A stretch of DNA of 64,000 nt. It comes from an uncultured Thermoanaerobaculia bacterium (GTDB lineage Bacteria > Acidobacteriota > Thermoanaerobaculia > Multivoradales > Multivoraceae). Where the stretch lies: contig OX638294.1 of the NCBI GenBank assembly GCA_951812325.1, positions 310,001-374,000 on the forward strand. The letters run 5' to 3'. The position numbers and the translations under genes were made by a program. The notes beneath the pieces were generated by a model. That model had not been told where the DNA came from and did no database searches. It saw only the letters and a list, made by a program, of their open reading frames with translations. This document shows positions 7,318-18,882 of the stretch, one piece after another. How positions within the stretch are numbered: the first letter of the stretch is position 1; each line of letters starts with the position of its first letter.

Positions 7318-10300
7318 ATGAACCCGAAGTTCTTCGAACAGCCGATCCTCAACTCGCCGTACGAGGCGCCGTCGCGCCACTGGGAACTGGACGGCAACGG
7401 CCAGCCGACGCATCGGTTGATCGAGACGCGCCGGCAGGTCCGTTTCGATTCGCCGATTCCGTCGCCGAAGAAACGCGGAGGCGCCACCCAGTTGGAGCTT
7501 GGCGGGGCCGCGGGCCAGGAGGATGAAGCGAAGTTCGACCTGGCGCGGGTGATCCAGGACCTGCGCGGCGAAGTTACGCGCTGGCGCCGACTCCCCAATC
7601 CCCACCAATGGCACGTGACCCCGGAGACGGCGCGACTCCTGCAGTACTGGCGCCGCCGGGAAGGGTGGGACGACATTCGGCCCTTCTTCTGCCAGGTGGA
7701 GGCAGTGGAGACAGCGATCTGGTTGACGGAAGTCGCCCCGAAGAGGCGGGATGCGCGGGGCCGCCGTTTTCTCAGGCGTCTGGAGGACGTCAACGCCGAG
7801 CACGGCGAACTGCCGCGGCTGGCCCTCAAGCTCGCCACTGGCGCCGGCAAGACGATGGTCATGGCGATGCTGATCGCCTGGCAGACGATCAACGCCGTCC
7901 GCCGGCCGGGCAGCCCGGCCTTTTCCCGCGGCTTCCTGATCGTGGCGCCGGGCCTGACGATCCGCGATCGGCTGCGTGTGCTCCAGCCCAATGATCCCGA
8001 CAACTACTACCGACGCCGCGGGCTGGTTCCCTCGGACATGGTCTCGGATGTCGACCGGGCGAAGATCGTCGTCACGAACTTCCATGCCTTCCAGCGGCGT
8101 GAGCGGATGGCCCTGTCGAAGGGCGCCCGTTCGCTCCTTCGGGGGCGCGACGGCGAGGACCTCGACACGCTCGAGACGGAAGGCCAGATGCTCCAGCGGG
8201 TCTTGCCCGAGCTGATGGCCATGAAGAACGTCGTCGTCTTCAACGACGAGGCCCACCACTGCTACCGCGAGAAGCCCGGCGACCCGGAGGAGGCGAAGCC
8301 CAGGTACGACGATCTGAGCGAGGCGAAGGCGAACAAGGAAGAGGCGCGGGTGTGGATTTCCGGGCTGGAGAGCGTCCACCGCCGTCTGGGGCTGAGCCGG
8401 GTGTTCGACCTCTCGGCGACGCCCTTCTTCCTGCGCGGTTCGGGCTACGCCGAGGGCACGCTGTTTCCGTGGACGATGAGCGACTTCTCGCTGATGGACG
8501 CCATCGAGAGCGGCATCGTCAAGCTGCCCCGCGTGCCGGTAGCGGACGATCTGCCGACCGCCGACGTGCCGATGTACCGGAAACTCTGGAAGCACATCGG
8601 CAGGAAGATGCCCAAGGGAAGGCGGACCGCGAGCGCCGCGGGCCTCGACCCCCAGAGCCTGCCGCTGCCGCTTCAGAACGCGCTGGACGCCCTGTACGGC
8701 CACTACGAGGAAGTGTTCGAGGCTTGGCGCGAAGCGGACATCCGGAGTCCACCGTGTTTCATCGTGGTCTGCAACAACACCTCGACCTCGAAGCTGCTGT
8801 ACGACTACATCTCCGGCTACAACCGGGAAGGTGAGGACGGCAGCACGAGGTTCGAGCACGGGCGGTTCGAGTTGTTCAGGAACTTCGACATCCACGGCAA
8901 CCCGCTGCCGCGGCCCAGAACGCTGCTCATCGACAGCGCCCAACTCGAGTCGGGCGAAGGCCTGGACAAGACGTTCCGTGTCGCCGCGGCGGACGAGATC
9001 GAGCGCTTCCGCCGCGAGGAGATGGACCGCACCGGAGACCTGGTGAAGGCTGGAAGCCTGACCGACGAGGATCTCCTGCGCGAAGTCATGAACACCGTCG
9101 GAAAGCCGGGCCAGCTCGGCGGCTCGATCCGCTGCGTGGTCTCGGTCTCCATGCTCACGGAAGGCTGGGACGCGAACAACGTGACTCACATCCTCGGCGT
9201 CCGGGCTTTCGGCACTCAACTCCTGTGCGAGCAGGTGATCGGCCGCGCACTCAGGCGCCAGTCCTACGAGCTGAACGACCGCGGCCTCTTCGACGTCGAG
9301 TACGCCGACGTGTTCGGCGTGCCCTTCGACTTCACCGCCGAGCCGGCGCCCGCGCCGCGGCCGGTCGTGAAGCCGACGATCGCAGTGCAGGCGGTCAGCC
9401 CGGAACGCGACCAGGCGGAGATCCGCTTCCCCCGGGTCGAGGGCTACCGTGTGGAACTTCCCGAAGACCACGTCACCGCGGAGTTCACCGCCGATTCGAC
9501 GCTAACGCTGAATCCGGCTCTCGTCGGCGCGACGAACACCCGCAACGAGGCGATCATCGGCGAGGGCGCCGACCTCGATCTCGACCACCTGGACGACTAC
9601 CGGCGGTCGTCGCTCATCTTCCAGCTCACCATGAGACTTCTGGAGACGAAGTACCGGGACAGCGACGGCGACCTGGAGCTAGCGCTGTTCGGCAAGCTCA
9701 AGCGGGTCACGCGTCAGTGGCTGGATTCCCACCTGGAATGCGAGGGAGGCGCCCACGCCAACCAGCTCCTGTACCGGGAACTGGCCGACATGGCCTGCGG
9801 GAAGATCCATGCCGCCATCGTCCGCAGGCAGCAGAAGGCACGACCGGTCCTTGCGGTTCTCGATCCGTACCAGCCGACCGGCACGACGGCGGACGTGCAC
9901 TTCGTCACGTCCAAGAAGTGCCGGCGCACGGATCCCCGCCGTTGCCACGTCGACCATGCGGTGCTCGACAGCGGGTGGGAGGGCGAGTTCTGCCGCGTGG
10001 CCGAAGCGCACGACCGCGTACTCGCCTACGTCAAGAACGACCGGCTGGGTCTGGAGATCCCGTACCTCGACGGCTCGACCGCCCGTCGCTACCGGCCGGA
10101 CTTCGTCGTCCTGGTCGACGACGGCCGCGGCCCCGAAGACCCGTTGCGGCTCCTGGTGGAGATCAAGGGACTTCGCGGCGAGGACGCCAGGGCGAAGAAG
10201 GAAGCCGCGGAGACGTACTGGGTCGAGGGAATGAACAACCTCGGTTCCCACGGCCGGTGGGCGTTCGGCGAGTTCACGGACGTGTTCGACCTGGCGGCGA

Positions 10301-10353
10301 GGTTCGACGAGCTCGTGCAGCGTCACGCGGCCGCCGTGGAGCCCGCAGCGTAG
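7318..10353 (+). CDS. Type III-like restriction subunit Res (DEAD/DEAH helicase-nuclease, BPTD_3080-like)
   Basis: The protein has 1011 residues. Walker A is ATGAGKT near residue 175, the DEAH box is DEAHHC near 309, and helicase motif VI is QVIGRALRR near 641, so it has a superfamily 2 translocase core. The C-terminus has YRPDFVVLV (near 926) and LLVEIKG (near 945), which fit a PD-(D/E)xK nuclease. This is the architecture of Res subunits that translocate on or loop DNA and cut it when the partner Mod finds an unmethylated site. The methyltransferase partner is most likely the gene at 11086, separated by the small DUF4160/DUF2442 genes. The 5' end is duplicated as a scrap at 792. The gene itself looks intact. 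Confidence 0.88.
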   Translation: MNPKFFEQPILNSPYEAPSRHWELDGNGQPTHRLIETRRQVRFDSPIPSPKKRGGATQLELGGAAGQEDEAKFDLARVIQDLRGEVTRWRRLPNPHQWHVTPETARLLQYWRRREGWDDIRPFFCQVEAVETAIWLTEVAPKRRDARGRRFLRRLEDVNAEHGELPRLALKLATGAGKTMVMAMLIAWQTINAVRRPGSPAFSRGFLIVAPGLTIRDRLRVLQPNDPDNYYRRRGLVPSDMVSDVDRAKIVVTNFHAFQRRERMALSKGARSLLRGRDGEDLDTLETEGQMLQRVLPELMAMKNVVVFNDEAHHCYREKPGDPEEAKPRYDDLSEAKANKEEARVWISGLESVHRRLGLSRVFDLSATPFFLRGSGYAEGTLFPWTMSDFSLMDAIESGIVKLPRVPVADDLPTADVPMYRKLWKHIGRKMPKGRRTASAAGLDPQSLPLPLQNALDALYGHYEEVFEAWREADIRSPPCFIVVCNNTSTSKLLYDYISGYNREGEDGSTRFEHGRFELFRNFDIHGNPLPRPRTLLIDSAQLESGEGLDKTFRVAAADEIERFRREEMDRTGDLVKAGSLTDEDLLREVMNTVGKPGQLGGSIRCVVSVSMLTEGWDANNVTHILGVRAFGTQLLCEQVIGRALRRQSYELNDRGLFDVEYADVFGVPFDFTAEPAPAPRPVVKPTIAVQAVSPERDQAEIRFPRVEGYRVELPEDHVTAEFTADSTLTLNPALVGATNTRNEAIIGEGADLDLDHLDDYRRSSLIFQLTMRLLETKYRDSDGDLELALFGKLKRVTRQWLDSHLECEGGAHANQLLYRELADMACGKIHAAIVRRQQKARPVLAVLDPYQPTGTTADVHFVTSKKCRRTDPRRCHVDHAVLDSGWEGEFCRVAEAHDRVLAYVKNDRLGLEIPYLDGSTARRYRPDFVVLVDDGRGPEDPLRLLVEIKGLRGEDARAKKEAAETYWVEGMNNLGSHGRWAFGEFTDVFDLAARFDELVQRHAAAVEPAA

Positions 10354-10367
10354 TGGGCCGGGCTGGT

Positions 10368-10475
10368 GTTTGGCAGACTACGGCGGATGTCGGTGTCTGA
10401 ACCGAGCCGAGGCGGCCGAAGCGAGAGTGGCGCTGCTACGTCCACGACATGCTCGGGTGCTGCGAGCGAGTCCTT
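10368..10475 (+). pseudogene. Remnant of a second MntA-HepT module
   Basis: It starts with GTTTGGCAGACTA, the same 13-mer found before MntA. After a few bases it continues as a copy of the HepT start: 10393-10475 parallels 6942-7020 (encoding KREWRCYVHDMLGCCERVL against KREWRCFVHDMIACCDRIL), with a few-base insertion. MntA and most of HepT are gone. At about 10474 it runs directly into a DUF4160 gene. Confidence 0.75.
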
Positions 10476-10690
10476 GCTATCGTGATAACGATGCACTACA
10501 AGGATCACGCGCTCCTCACTTTCACGCGAGGTACGGTGGTGGGGAGGCTCAGTTCAACATCGCCACCGGTGAAAGGCTGGCAGGGCGTTTGCCTCCAAGG
10601 GTGCAGGGTGGTTTCCGAGTGGCTGGAGATGCACCGGGAGGCGCTTCACGACAACTGGATGGACAAGGGCGCGCGAGGGAAGGTCCCTCG
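10476..10690 (+). pseudogene. Frameshifted DUF4160 gene
   Basis: Three overlapping frames together give a DUF4160-like protein: AIVITMHYKDHA, then PHFHARYGGGEAQFNIATGE and LAGRLPPRVQG after one frame change, then VVSEWLEMHREALHDNW after another. DUF4160 proteins are about 80 residues long, usually sit directly before DUF2442 genes, and are suspected to form toxin-antitoxin pairs. Two frame changes in about 200 bases mean this one is inactive unless the assembly is wrong here. It has no intact start because its 5' end is fused to the HepT remnant. Confidence 0.75.
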
Positions 10691-10699
10691 ATCGGATCG

Positions 10700-11083
10700 A
10701 TGGGCTGGTTTGACGAGGTGACGCCGAGACTGGTGTCGGCGACCTGGCTTGAGGCGTACAGGATTCGTTTGGCGTTCGACGATGGCTGCGTGGGCGTCCT
10801 GGACATGGGGGATCACCTTTCCGGTGAGGTGTTCCGACCCCTGAGGGACCAGGACCTCTTTCGTACCTTCCGCCTGGATCGCGAGTGGAACACCATCGCG
10901 TGGCCGACCGGCGCCGACCTTGCCCCCGAGTACCTGTACCGGCAGGCATCGAAGCATCCAGTCGTCGGGGCGGACCGGGAGCTTGGGCGGTCGTCTGCGA
11001 AAGAACTCCCCGAGCATGTCGACGACGCCAGCGTTGCCGGGACGACGGGTGGTTCGCCGGCGGCATCGGACGTCGAGCGTTGA
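10700..11083 (+). CDS. DUF2442 family protein, usual partner of DUF4160
   Basis: This is a 127-residue protein beginning MGWFDEVTPRL. The core (YRIRLAFDDGCVGVLDMGDHL, then EVFRPLRDQDLF, then NTIAWPTGADLAPEYLY) matches DUF2442, a small domain commonly paired with DUF4160 in putative toxin-antitoxin modules. The last ~40 residues (from about SKHPVVGADREL) are extra, of biased composition, and could be run-on sequence. The stop TGA 11081-11083 is only two bases from the GTG start of the methyltransferase gene. With its partner broken, this may be an orphan antitoxin or a coupled leader for the Mod gene. Confidence 0.75.
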   Translation: MGWFDEVTPRLVSATWLEAYRIRLAFDDGCVGVLDMGDHLSGEVFRPLRDQDLFRTFRLDREWNTIAWPTGADLAPEYLYRQASKHPVVGADRELGRSSAKELPEHVDDASVAGTTGGSPAASDVER

Positions 11084-11085
11084 CG

Positions 11086-14104
<3,019 letters not shown>

Positions 14105-14116
14105 GAACAGGAAGGC

Positions 14117-16378
14117 GTGCCCTCACTACGCCGCGCCGTGGAGTTCCGTATCGCAGACACGTTCACCGACAGCTTGGCGCGGCTTCGGGCCGATGAACAG
14201 AAGGCGGTGAAGACGACGGCGTTCGACCTCCAGGTGGACCCGTCGCGGCCGGGTCAGCGGCTGCATCGCGTGGATTCGGCGCGGGACCGGGACTTCTGGT
14301 CCGTCCGTGCGGGCCGCGATCTGCGGATCATCGTGCATCGAACGTCGTCGAGCTTCCTGATCTGCTACGTCGACCACCACGACACGGCCTACCGCTGGGC
14401 CGAGCGGCGCCGGCTCGAGCGGCACCCTCGGACCGGCGCCGCACAGTTGGTGGAGATTCGGGAGATCGTGCGGGAGGTCGAGGGGCCGCGATACGACCAA
14501 CCGGATTGGGATGCAACGCCCGACGTGTCGGCGCCCGGACCGCTTCCGCTTTCGTCGGACTCGGGCGGTGTCGGCGCGGGAACACCCGCTGAGACGACGC
14601 TCAGGGCCGAGCCGGAGGAGCAGCCTGCCGCGGCAGTGATCTTTGCCGACAAGACGGACGACGAGCTCCTGGGCTACGGCGTGCCGCCGGATTGGCTGGA
14701 AGACGCCAAGGCTGCCACGGAAGACACGCTGCTGGATCTCGCCGACCATCTCCCGGCGGAGGCAGCGGAGGCGCTGCTCGAATTGGCGACCGGCGGAACG
14801 CCTAACGTTCCGGCGTCGCTGCCGCCCGCCGCCGACGCGTTCGCCCACCCGGATGCCGAGCGCCGCTTCCGCGTCATGGCCGACCGCGAGGAGTTGGAGC
14901 GCGCGTTGGCTGCTCCTTGGGAGAAGTGGACTGTCTTCCTGCACCCTGCACAGAGGGACCTCGTGGAACGGGACTACGGCGGTCCAGCGCGGGTCGCGGG
15001 GTCGGCCGGTACCGGGAAGACAATCGTGGCGCTGCACCGGGCGGCGCACCTGGCCGAATCGGATCCCGAATCGCGTATCCTGCTCGCCACGTTCTCTGAG
15101 GCCCTGGCCGACGCGTTGCGCCAGCGATTGCGCCTGCTGATCGGCAACCGACCGCGCTTGGGCGAACGGATCGAGGTCCGGTCGATGGCCGGCTTGGCGG
15201 AACGGCTCCATCAACTCAACATCGACCCGCTTCAGCGGGCTTCGGAGGAGCGGCAACGGGAGTTGCTGCGCCGTGCGGCCGCCGAGACGCCGGACCACGG
15301 CTACTCGGCCCGCTTCCTCTGGGCGGAGTGGAGCGGCGTGGTCGACGCATGGCAGATGAGGAACTGGGACGAGTACCGCGAAGTGCCCCGGCTCGGCCGT
15401 CGTACCCGCTTGCCCGAGGGCCGCAGGAGAGTCCTCTGGGGCATCTTCGCCAGGGTGCGCGATGAACTGGAACGTCAGGATCTCGTAACGACGGCCGCCC
15501 TGTTCGGCCGGCTGGAGACCCACTTCAACCAGGCGACGAGGTCTCCCTTCGACTACTGCGTGATCGACGAGGCCCAGGACATCAGTGTCGCTGAACTCCG
15601 GTTCCTGGCCGCGCTCAGCGAAGACGGGCCGAACAGCCTGTTCTTTTCCGGCGACCTCGGACAGCGCATCTTCCGTGCGCCGTTCTCGTGGCGAAAGCTG
15701 GGCGTCGACGTGCGGGGAAGATCCCGTACCTTGCGGGTCAACTACCGCACGTCGCACCAGATCCGCCGGCAGGCCGACAACCTGCTCCCCGCCAGGATCG
15801 CGGATGTCGACGGTATCGCCGAGGATCGACGCGGCACGGTTTCGGTGTTCAACGGCCCGGAACCCGAGATACGCGTCTTCGGGTCGGAGGCCGAGGAGAC
15901 CGCAGCCGTTGGAGACTGGCTTCGTGGGTTGCCGCGGGCCAGCAACGGAACCGTGGAAACGGGCCAAGGTCGCGAGGTCATTGGGCTCTTTGTCCGGTCA
16001 TCGGACGAGGTCGAACGGGCTATGCGAGCGGTGGACGCGGCTGGTCTGCAGGTCGTTCGGCTTGACGCGGACGAGTCCGCTTTGGCCACTGGAAAGAGCG
16101 CGGAGGCTTCCCCGGTCGACGCCGTCGCGGTTGGGGTCGCGGTCGGAACCATGCATCGAGCCAAGGGCCTGGAGTTCTCCGCCGTGTGCGTCATGGCCTG
16201 CGACGACGAAGTGTTGCCGCTGCAGGCCAGGCTTGAGAACGTCGCCGACGTCGCCGACCTGGAGGATGTGTACGACACGGAGAGGCGTCTCCTGTACGTG
16301 GCGTGTACCCGGGCCCGGGATCGGCTGCTCGTTACCGGGGTGGATCCGGCCTCGGACTTCCTGGACGATCTGGCCTGA
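14117..16378 (+). CDS. UvrD/Rep-type superfamily 1 helicase with N-terminal RelE-like domain
   Basis: The protein has 753 residues and starts at GTG 14117, 12 bases after the Mod stop. Residues 1-105 look like a RelE/ParE-type fold (RRAVEFRIADTFTDSLARL, then FWSVRAGRDLRIIVHR, then YVDHHDTAYRWAERR). A helicase follows, with Walker A GSAGTGKT near 295, Walker B VIDEAQD near 484 and the UvrD C-terminal motif VACTRARDRLLV. The RelE part may bind RNA or the ribosome, or act as an autoinhibitory toxin-like domain. This is a guess. It is co-oriented with Mod, AAA and DUF4276 genes, which points to a defence role. Parts of the gene are duplicated at 1236-1519, 6337-6439 and perhaps 18197-18297. Confidence 0.85.
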   Translation: MPSLRRAVEFRIADTFTDSLARLRADEQKAVKTTAFDLQVDPSRPGQRLHRVDSARDRDFWSVRAGRDLRIIVHRTSSSFLICYVDHHDTAYRWAERRRLERHPRTGAAQLVEIREIVREVEGPRYDQPDWDATPDVSAPGPLPLSSDSGGVGAGTPAETTLRAEPEEQPAAAVIFADKTDDELLGYGVPPDWLEDAKAATEDTLLDLADHLPAEAAEALLELATGGTPNVPASLPPAADAFAHPDAERRFRVMADREELERALAAPWEKWTVFLHPAQRDLVERDYGGPARVAGSAGTGKTIVALHRAAHLAESDPESRILLATFSEALADALRQRLRLLIGNRPRLGERIEVRSMAGLAERLHQLNIDPLQRASEERQRELLRRAAAETPDHGYSARFLWAEWSGVVDAWQMRNWDEYREVPRLGRRTRLPEGRRRVLWGIFARVRDELERQDLVTTAALFGRLETHFNQATRSPFDYCVIDEAQDISVAELRFLAALSEDGPNSLFFSGDLGQRIFRAPFSWRKLGVDVRGRSRTLRVNYRTSHQIRRQADNLLPARIADVDGIAEDRRGTVSVFNGPEPEIRVFGSEAEETAAVGDWLRGLPRASNGTVETGQGREVIGLFVRSSDEVERAMRAVDAAGLQVVRLDADESALATGKSAEASPVDAVAVGVAVGTMHRAKGLEFSAVCVMACDDEVLPLQARLENVADVADLEDVYDTERRLLYVACTRARDRLLVTGVDPASDFLDDLA

Positions 16379-16401
16379 GGGGCGAAGACCGCTTCCGGTT
16401 G

Positions 16402-16407
16402 TAGGCT
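16402..16407 (+). promoter_or_regulatory. TAGGCT box before the ATPase gene
   Basis: TAGGCT lies nine bases before the ATPase ATG, overlapping the helicase-ATPase spacer, with GGAGG between it and the start. It fits the TAnnnT form of a -10 box and may provide an internal promoter. The duplicate spacer at 6463 reads TACGCT, which keeps the same pattern. Confidence 0.3.
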
Positions 16408-16416
16408 GGAGGCATC

Positions 16417-17487
16417 ATGGCGGCCATCAAGAGCCTCGCGATCGAGGGTTTCAAGAGCTTCCGGACGCTGGCGCCACTGGAACTGGGTTCGCTGAACGTC
16501 CTGATCGGCGCCAACGGGTCAGGAAAGTCGAACTTCCTCGCCGCGTTCGAACTCCTCGCAAAGGCGTGCAGCGCTCGGCAGCTCGTCAACCACGTCGGGC
16601 ACGCGGGCGGCGCCGACAACCTCCTCCACTACGGTTCGAAGAAGACGCAGAAGATGCGCTTCGAGGTCGCGTTCGAGAACGGGCAGGCCGACTTCGAGCT
16701 TCTGCTCCGGTATGCCTCGAACGACCGGCTCTTCCCCAGTCTGCGGATTGGGGGGACCTCGCCGGCAAACTGCGAGGATCAGTTTGACCGGGCGCCGGGC
16801 CTTGCTCCCGCAGTGGAGTTTTTGCGCCTCAAGCTGGCGCAATGGCAGCCGTATCACTTCCACGACACGAGTCCGACCTCGCCCGTCAGGCAGACCTGCG
16901 ACCTGCACGACAACCGTTGCTTCCGTAGGGACGGAGCCAACCTGGCGGCCTACCTCTACCGGCTCCGCCAGACCCATCGCGATGCCTACAGCACGATCCG
17001 CCGCACGATCCAGCTCGTGGCGCCGTTCTTCGAGGACTTCCAGATCGAACCCTTGGCCCTGAACAGCGAGAAACTCCAGCTCGAATGGCGGCGCCGGGGA
17101 TCCGACGAGTACTTCGGCGCATCCTCCCTTTCGGACGGCACCCTCCGATTCGTGGCCTTGACCACCCTGCTCTTGCAGCCGCTGGACGTTCGCCCTGGGG
17201 TGATCCTCATCGATGAGCCGGAGCTCGGTCTGCACCCCTATGCGATTGGGCTGCTCGCGTCGATGATCCGCAGTGCTTCAGCGGACACCCAGATCATCGT
17301 AGCCACGCAATCACCCATTCTTCTGGACTACTTCGAGCCGGAAGAAGTTCTCGTGGCCGAGAGGAGGGATGGAGAGACCAGGCTGAAGCGCCTGGAGACG
17401 GAGCCACTCAAGGAATGGCTGGAGGACTACAGCCTTGGCCAGCTCTGGGAGAAGAATGAACTCGGCGGCCGGCCGGGAAGCGAGTAG
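16417..17487 (+). CDS. AAA family ATPase (AAA_21/OLD-like, SMC-type)
   Basis: This is a 356-residue ATPase. Walker A is IGANGSGKSN near residues 30-40. Walker B is VILIDEPELGLHP near 265, preceded by a signature-like FGASSLSDGTLR, and VATQSPILLDYF follows. These are the marks of the ABC/SMC-like AAA_21 group found in OLD, PARIS and Abi-type defence proteins. The next gene (DUF4276) starts immediately after the stop codon, which suggests a two-protein complex in which the ATPase senses and the partner acts. The first ten codons are duplicated at 6478-6507. The role in phage defence is inferred from family and context. Confidence 0.85.
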   Translation: MAAIKSLAIEGFKSFRTLAPLELGSLNVLIGANGSGKSNFLAAFELLAKACSARQLVNHVGHAGGADNLLHYGSKKTQKMRFEVAFENGQADFELLLRYASNDRLFPSLRIGGTSPANCEDQFDRAPGLAPAVEFLRLKLAQWQPYHFHDTSPTSPVRQTCDLHDNRCFRRDGANLAAYLYRLRQTHRDAYSTIRRTIQLVAPFFEDFQIEPLALNSEKLQLEWRRRGSDEYFGASSLSDGTLRFVALTTLLLQPLDVRPGVILIDEPELGLHPYAIGLLASMIRSASADTQIIVATQSPILLDYFEPEEVLVAERRDGETRLKRLETEPLKEWLEDYSLGQLWEKNELGGRPGSE

Positions 17488-18189
17488 ATGGTTCGGCTGC
17501 TTCTCCACGTCGAGGGTCAGACGGAAGAGACCTTCGTCAGCGAAGTGCTCAGAGAGCACCTGGCTTCCAGGGGGTACTCGTCCGTGGGCGCCCGCCTGCT
17601 GGGCCCGGCGCGCCAGCGTCACCGGCGGGGCGGCGTGCGTTCGTGGCCGAGCGCCTTGAAGGGCATCTGCAGCCACCTGAGACAGGACCCCCAGTGCATC
17701 GCGGGAACGATGGTCGACTACTACGGACTGCCGGCCAGGGGTTCAGGGGCATGGCCCGGGCGATTGGAAGCCGCGAAGGTGCGCGGCGCCGTCGAACGGA
17801 GAGCTGGAACGGTGGAACGAGCTCTGGGCGACTCCGTCGCCGCGGAGATGGGGGCCGGTTTCGAGCGGTGTCGCTTCGTGCCGTACGTGATGATGCATGA
17901 GTTTGAGGCGATGCTGTTCAGCGACTGCTCCGGGTTCGGCAGCGCCATCGGGCGCACTGATCTCAGTGCTCCGCTGAAGGAGATTCGCAGGGCCTTCGAC
18001 ACTCCCGAGGACATCGACGACAGTCAGGAGAGCGCACCGTCGAAACGGATCCTTCACCTCCTTCCGTCGTACGAGAAGCCGCTGATGGCGAACTTGGGCG
18101 TGCTGCACATCGGCCTCGAGACGATTCGGGGCGAGTGTCGGCACCTCGACCGATGGCTCCAGCGTTTGGAGGCGTTGGGAGGAGGGTAG
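17488..18189 (+). CDS. DUF4276 family protein (Toprim-like effector candidate)
   Basis: This is a 233-residue protein starting at ATG 17488, directly after the ATPase stop. The N-terminus LLLHVEGQTEETFVSEVL, the acidic MVDYYGLP strand and the YVMMHEFEAMLFSD motif are the family landmarks. The conserved Glu at the start and Asp in the second strand resemble a Toprim metal-binding fold. DUF4276 genes usually follow AAA ATPase genes. By analogy with ATPase/Toprim defence pairs (PARIS, OLD/Gabija-like, AbiL), this would be the nuclease or toxin arm. That role is not proven for this family as far as I know. Confidence 0.8.
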   Translation: MVRLLLHVEGQTEETFVSEVLREHLASRGYSSVGARLLGPARQRHRRGGVRSWPSALKGICSHLRQDPQCIAGTMVDYYGLPARGSGAWPGRLEAAKVRGAVERRAGTVERALGDSVAAEMGAGFERCRFVPYVMMHEFEAMLFSDCSGFGSAIGRTDLSAPLKEIRRAFDTPEDIDDSQESAPSKRILHLLPSYEKPLMANLGVLHIGLETIRGECRHLDRWLQRLEALGGG

Positions 18190-18196
18190 GGTCGGC

Positions 18197-18297
18197 CATG
18201 GTGGTGAAACTCCGCACCGGTGTCGATCCGGCCTCGGAGGTCCTGGACGACCGGGAGTTGGTGCCGTATCTCGGCGCCCGGCGCTCTCTGGCATAAG
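18197..18297 (+). pseudogene. Possible third scrap of the helicase C-terminus
   Basis: A short frame from ATG 18197 to a TAA at about 18295 includes TGVDPASEVLDDRELV. This resembles the helicase end TGVDPASDFLDDLA both in protein and in DNA (about 31 of 36 bases around 18221-18256 against 16335-16370). It lies just beyond the DUF4276 gene, so it may be the edge of yet another island copy. It is short, and chance similarity cannot be excluded. Confidence 0.4.
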
Positions 18298-18368
18298 CTC
18301 GCCGGCGCCCCAGAGACTGAACCGGGCGCGGGCGACTGCTTGTACCCGGCCGCGAGAGGAGGGCTTTC

Positions 18369-18812
18369 ATGGCCTTGAACACCTACCTGACCTTCGGCGG
18401 CAACTGCCGCGAGGCGTTCGACTTCTACCGTTCCGTCTTCGGCGGCGAGTTTGCCGACCTCACGACGTTCGGCGAGGGCCCCGAGGGGCTGCCGCTTGCC
18501 GAGGGCCAGGAGGACCAGGTCATGCACGTGGCCCTCCCGATCGGCGACAGCGTGCTGATGGGGAGCGACAGCACGACGTTCGGCCCGCCGCTTAAGGTCG
18601 GCAACAACTTCTCGATCTCGGTCGAGGCAGAGAATCGCGAACAGGCCGATGAACTGCAGGCGAAGCTGTCGGACGGCGGCGCGGTGACGCTGCCGATGGA
18701 GGACCAGTTCTGGGGCGCCTACTTCGGCATGTGCGTCGACCGCTTCGGCGTGAACTGGATGGTGGTCCACGAGCTGCCGCAGGACCAGGCGGCGGATCGG
18801 GTGACCGACTGA
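18369..18812 (+). CDS. PhnB-like VOC/glyoxalase-superfamily protein
   Basis: This is a 147-residue protein starting at ATG 18369 after a clear GAGGAGGG ribosome site. LTFGGNCREAFDFYRSVFGG, then VMHVALPIGDSVLMGSD, then FWGAYFGMCVDRFGVNWMV are typical of PhnB-type VOC proteins (YCCDA cluster, often annotated as 3-demethylubiquinone methyltransferase-like). These small dimers bind metal or small ligands, and the reaction is generally unknown. It stands alone between the defence island and the epimerase gene and appears unrelated to defence. Confidence 0.85.
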   Translation: MALNTYLTFGGNCREAFDFYRSVFGGEFADLTTFGEGPEGLPLAEGQEDQVMHVALPIGDSVLMGSDSTTFGPPLKVGNNFSISVEAENREQADELQAKLSDGGAVTLPMEDQFWGAYFGMCVDRFGVNWMVVHELPQDQAADRVTD

Positions 18813-18882
18813 GGAGAACGCAACCCGTAACCGGCAGAGGAGACGGCAGACCATTGCTGCCGGCAGAGGAGGAGGACGAGTC

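Noticed and set aside
6919..9471. Long minus-strand frame (850 codons) opposite the Res gene
   Set aside because: The plus strand has helicase and nuclease motifs in order. The minus translation has no recognisable domain and crosses two plus-strand genes.
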